Source of the DNA: an uncultured Clostridia bacterium
GTDB lineage: Bacteria; Bacillota; Clostridia; Oscillospirales; Acutalibacteraceae
Direction: 5' to 3'
Assembly (NCBI GenBank): GCA_945926705.1
Contig: CAMEMA010000083.1
Span: 1 to 5,084, forward strand
Length of the DNA: 5,084 nt
Shown: piece after piece, positions 4,049 through 5,084 of the stretch
Layout of the letters: each line of letters opens with the position of its first letter
Position numbering within the stretch: the stretch's first letter is position 1
Made by a program: the position numbers and the translations under genes
The notes under the pieces: model-generated
What the model saw: only the letters and a program-made list of their open reading frames with translations
Databases searched by the model: none
What the model was told of the DNA's origin: nothing

Positions 4049-5084
4049 TGGCAAGAGTAGTAATACCTGGATTTAGAAAGATTGAAGTAAGTGGAGGAGG
4101 TGAGGTTATATCTAAAAACGTCATCATCTCTACCACACCTATTGATGGTGGAAATAGAGTTACATTTTCATATACATTAGAGGATGGAACTGTAAAAACA
4201 TCTACTATTGATGTAATGGATGGTAAAGACGGTATTGATGGAACAAACGGAAAGGATGGAAAGGATGGTCTGAACGGTAAAGATGGAAAAAAAGGAGCAG
4301 ATGGTGTTGATGGTTACTCACCTACTGTCGTTGAAAACGCAAACAACACAGAAGACGATTACAAATTAGATATTACTGATGCTAATGGTACATTTACAAC
4401 TCCTAACCTTATGGGTAGACAAGGTATTCAAGGAATACAAGGCGAACGTGGTGAGAAAGGTGAAACTGGATTACAAGGTCAGCAAGGCATACAAGGTGTA
4501 AAAGGGGAGAAAGGTGATGATGGCTACCCTTTTCTTATTTATAAGCAATATGAAGTTGGCATTGAAGAGTTCAATGAAGCAGATTTCCCAGAAATCGGTC
4601 TTATGTTTATGATACACGTCTTTGAAGAAGGTAAGGGTTATCCAGTATATCGTTACACAGCAGATGGGACAGATACACCTTATTCTCTTGTAACCTATAT
4701 GAATACAGAAGGTATAAAAGGGGAAAAAGGGGACAAGGGCGAAGCAGGAGCACAGGGAATTGCAGGACTTGATGGTAAAGATGGTAAGGATGGTACAACT
4801 TATACACCTTCCATTGGAGAAGTAACTACTGTTGATAGCAATGAATTAGCAAGCGCGTCTGTATCTGTTAATACTGAAACAAAAGAAGCAGTATTTAACT
4901 TTGCTATTCCTAAAGGCAATAAGGGACTTGATAGTGTTCAGATTTCAGATAATGAAACTGTTGAGAACAAAACTTGGAGTTCAAGTAAAATTGCGAGTGA
5001 AATTCCTACAACACTTCCTGCAAATGGTGGAAATGCTGATACAGTAAACAATCATACTGTTAAAAGTGATGTTCCTGAAAATGC
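4048..5084 (+). CDS. Collagen-like phage fibre protein (3' end beyond window)
   Basis: The ATG at 4048 overlaps the previous stop by one base (TAATG), with AAAGGAG (4034-4040) seven bases upstream. The reading frame stays open to the window edge, giving 345 residues without a stop. Residues 1-57 form a beta-rich head ending DGTVKTSTIDVMDG. Three Gly-X-Y blocks follow, at residues 59-89, 123-159 and 222-249, and should form collagen-type triple helices. A non-repetitive domain at 160-221 (GYPFLIYKQYEVGIEEF through YRYTADGTDTPYSLV) separates the last two. Residues 250-290 form another module ending FAIPKGNKG. Then come SDNETVENKTWSSSKIASEI and GGNADTVNNHTVKSDVPEN, typical of phage fibre shafts. 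The product is probably a trimeric fibre that binds host surface or mucosal glycans. Its place right after terL and DUF3310 suggests a head or neck fibre as an alternative to a tail fibre. Confidence 0.85.
   Translation, partial: MARVVIPGFRKIEVSGGGEVISKNVIISTTPIDGGNRVTFSYTLEDGTVKTSTIDVMDGKDGIDGTNGKDGKDGLNGKDGKKGADGVDGYSPTVVENANNTEDDYKLDITDANGTFTTPNLMGRQGIQGIQGERGEKGETGLQGQQGIQGVKGEKGDDGYPFLIYKQYEVGIEEFNEADFPEIGLMFMIHVFEEGKGYPVYRYTADGTDTPYSLVTYMNTEGIKGEKGDKGEAGAQGIAGLDGKDGKDGTTYTPSIGEVTTVDSNELASASVSVNTETKEAVFNFAIPKGNKGLDSVQISDNETVENKTWSSSKIASEIPTTLPANGGNADTVNNHTVKSDVPEN
4222..4314 (+). repeat. Collagen-like Gly-X-Y block 1 (KDG-rich)
   Basis: Residues 59-89 have glycine at every third position, 11 in all, mostly in DGK, KDG and NGK triplets. 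At the DNA level this gives repeated GATGGTAAAGA-like units. Lys and Asp in the Y and X positions resemble bacterial charge-stabilised collagens that lack hydroxyproline. Confidence 0.9.
4414..4524 (+). repeat. Collagen-like Gly-X-Y block 2 (Gln-rich)
   Basis: Residues 123-159 carry 13 glycines at strict three-residue spacing. Its composition differs from block 1: IQG, LQG and QQG triplets dominate, with ERG, EKG and ETG in the middle and EKGDDG at the end. CAAGG-containing units recur in the DNA, for example within 4422-4442 and again within 4470-4498. Confidence 0.9.
4711..4794 (+). repeat. Collagen-like Gly-X-Y block 3
   Basis: Residues 222-249 carry 10 glycines at three-residue spacing. 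It starts with IKGEKGDKGEAG, like the end of block 2, and finishes with LDGKDGKDG, like block 1. This chimeric look fits shuffling between blocks, though selection for similar triplets could give the same result. Confidence 0.88.

Noticed and set aside
3945..4136. Minus-strand open frame opposite DUF3310
   Set aside because: Shadow of the DUF3310 gene and the fibre start; no family resemblance.
4222..4794. Possible CRISPR array or tandem DNA repeat
   Set aside because: The repetition follows a 9-base Gly-X-Y codon rhythm in one open frame, with no fixed repeat and spacer lengths.
4607..4807. Minus-strand open frame with repeated Pro/Tyr/Leu
   Set aside because: The repetitive look is the reverse reading of collagen-like codons on the + strand.

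Overview
This window looks like part of a tailed-phage genome or prophage from a low-GC Firmicutes host, probably a Clostridia/Lachnospiraceae-type gut bacterium. The evidence is the strongly AT-rich coding, AGGAGG-type ribosome-binding sites before almost every gene, short tightly packed or overlapping genes all on the + strand, and a PBSX-type terminase pair. The host assignment is inferred from style only. No integrase, tRNA, rRNA, CRISPR array or insertion sequence is visible.

Region 1 (1-1787) is a regulatory and accessory operon. It encodes a small sigma-70-like factor, a PemK/MazF-family endoribonuclease toxin whose TTG start overlaps the sigma stop codon, a 54-residue DUF6011-like zinc-ribbon protein, a 113-residue phage protein of unknown function, a 51-residue single-span membrane protein and a 67-residue Cys-rich basic protein. 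No antitoxin gene is visible beside the toxin. A strong intrinsic terminator (1795-1828) closes the operon.

Region 2 (1829-1901) is a short intergenic switch point. It holds a promoter with a TTTACA -35, a 16-nt spacer and an extended TATAAT -10, framed by an 11-bp direct repeat and an 8-bp inverted repeat, all very AT-rich.

Region 3 (1902-5084) is the packaging and late operon. It encodes a 77-residue conserved-looking phage protein, the small and large terminase subunits, a DUF3310 protein (the family of T7 gp1.7 nucleotide kinase), and the first 345 codons of a collagen-like fibre protein that runs off the right edge. Neighbouring genes overlap by 20, 17 and 1 bp or are 3 bp apart, which suggests translational coupling.

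The likely logic is that the sigma-like factor, sitting just before the terminase operon, controls the late switch; the terminases then package DNA and the fibre decorates the virion. The two most unusual points are the sigma-toxin overlap with no visible antitoxin, and a fibre gene lying where a portal gene normally follows terL. I see no wholly undescribed system, but the sigma-toxin pair and the late promoter structure deserve follow-up.
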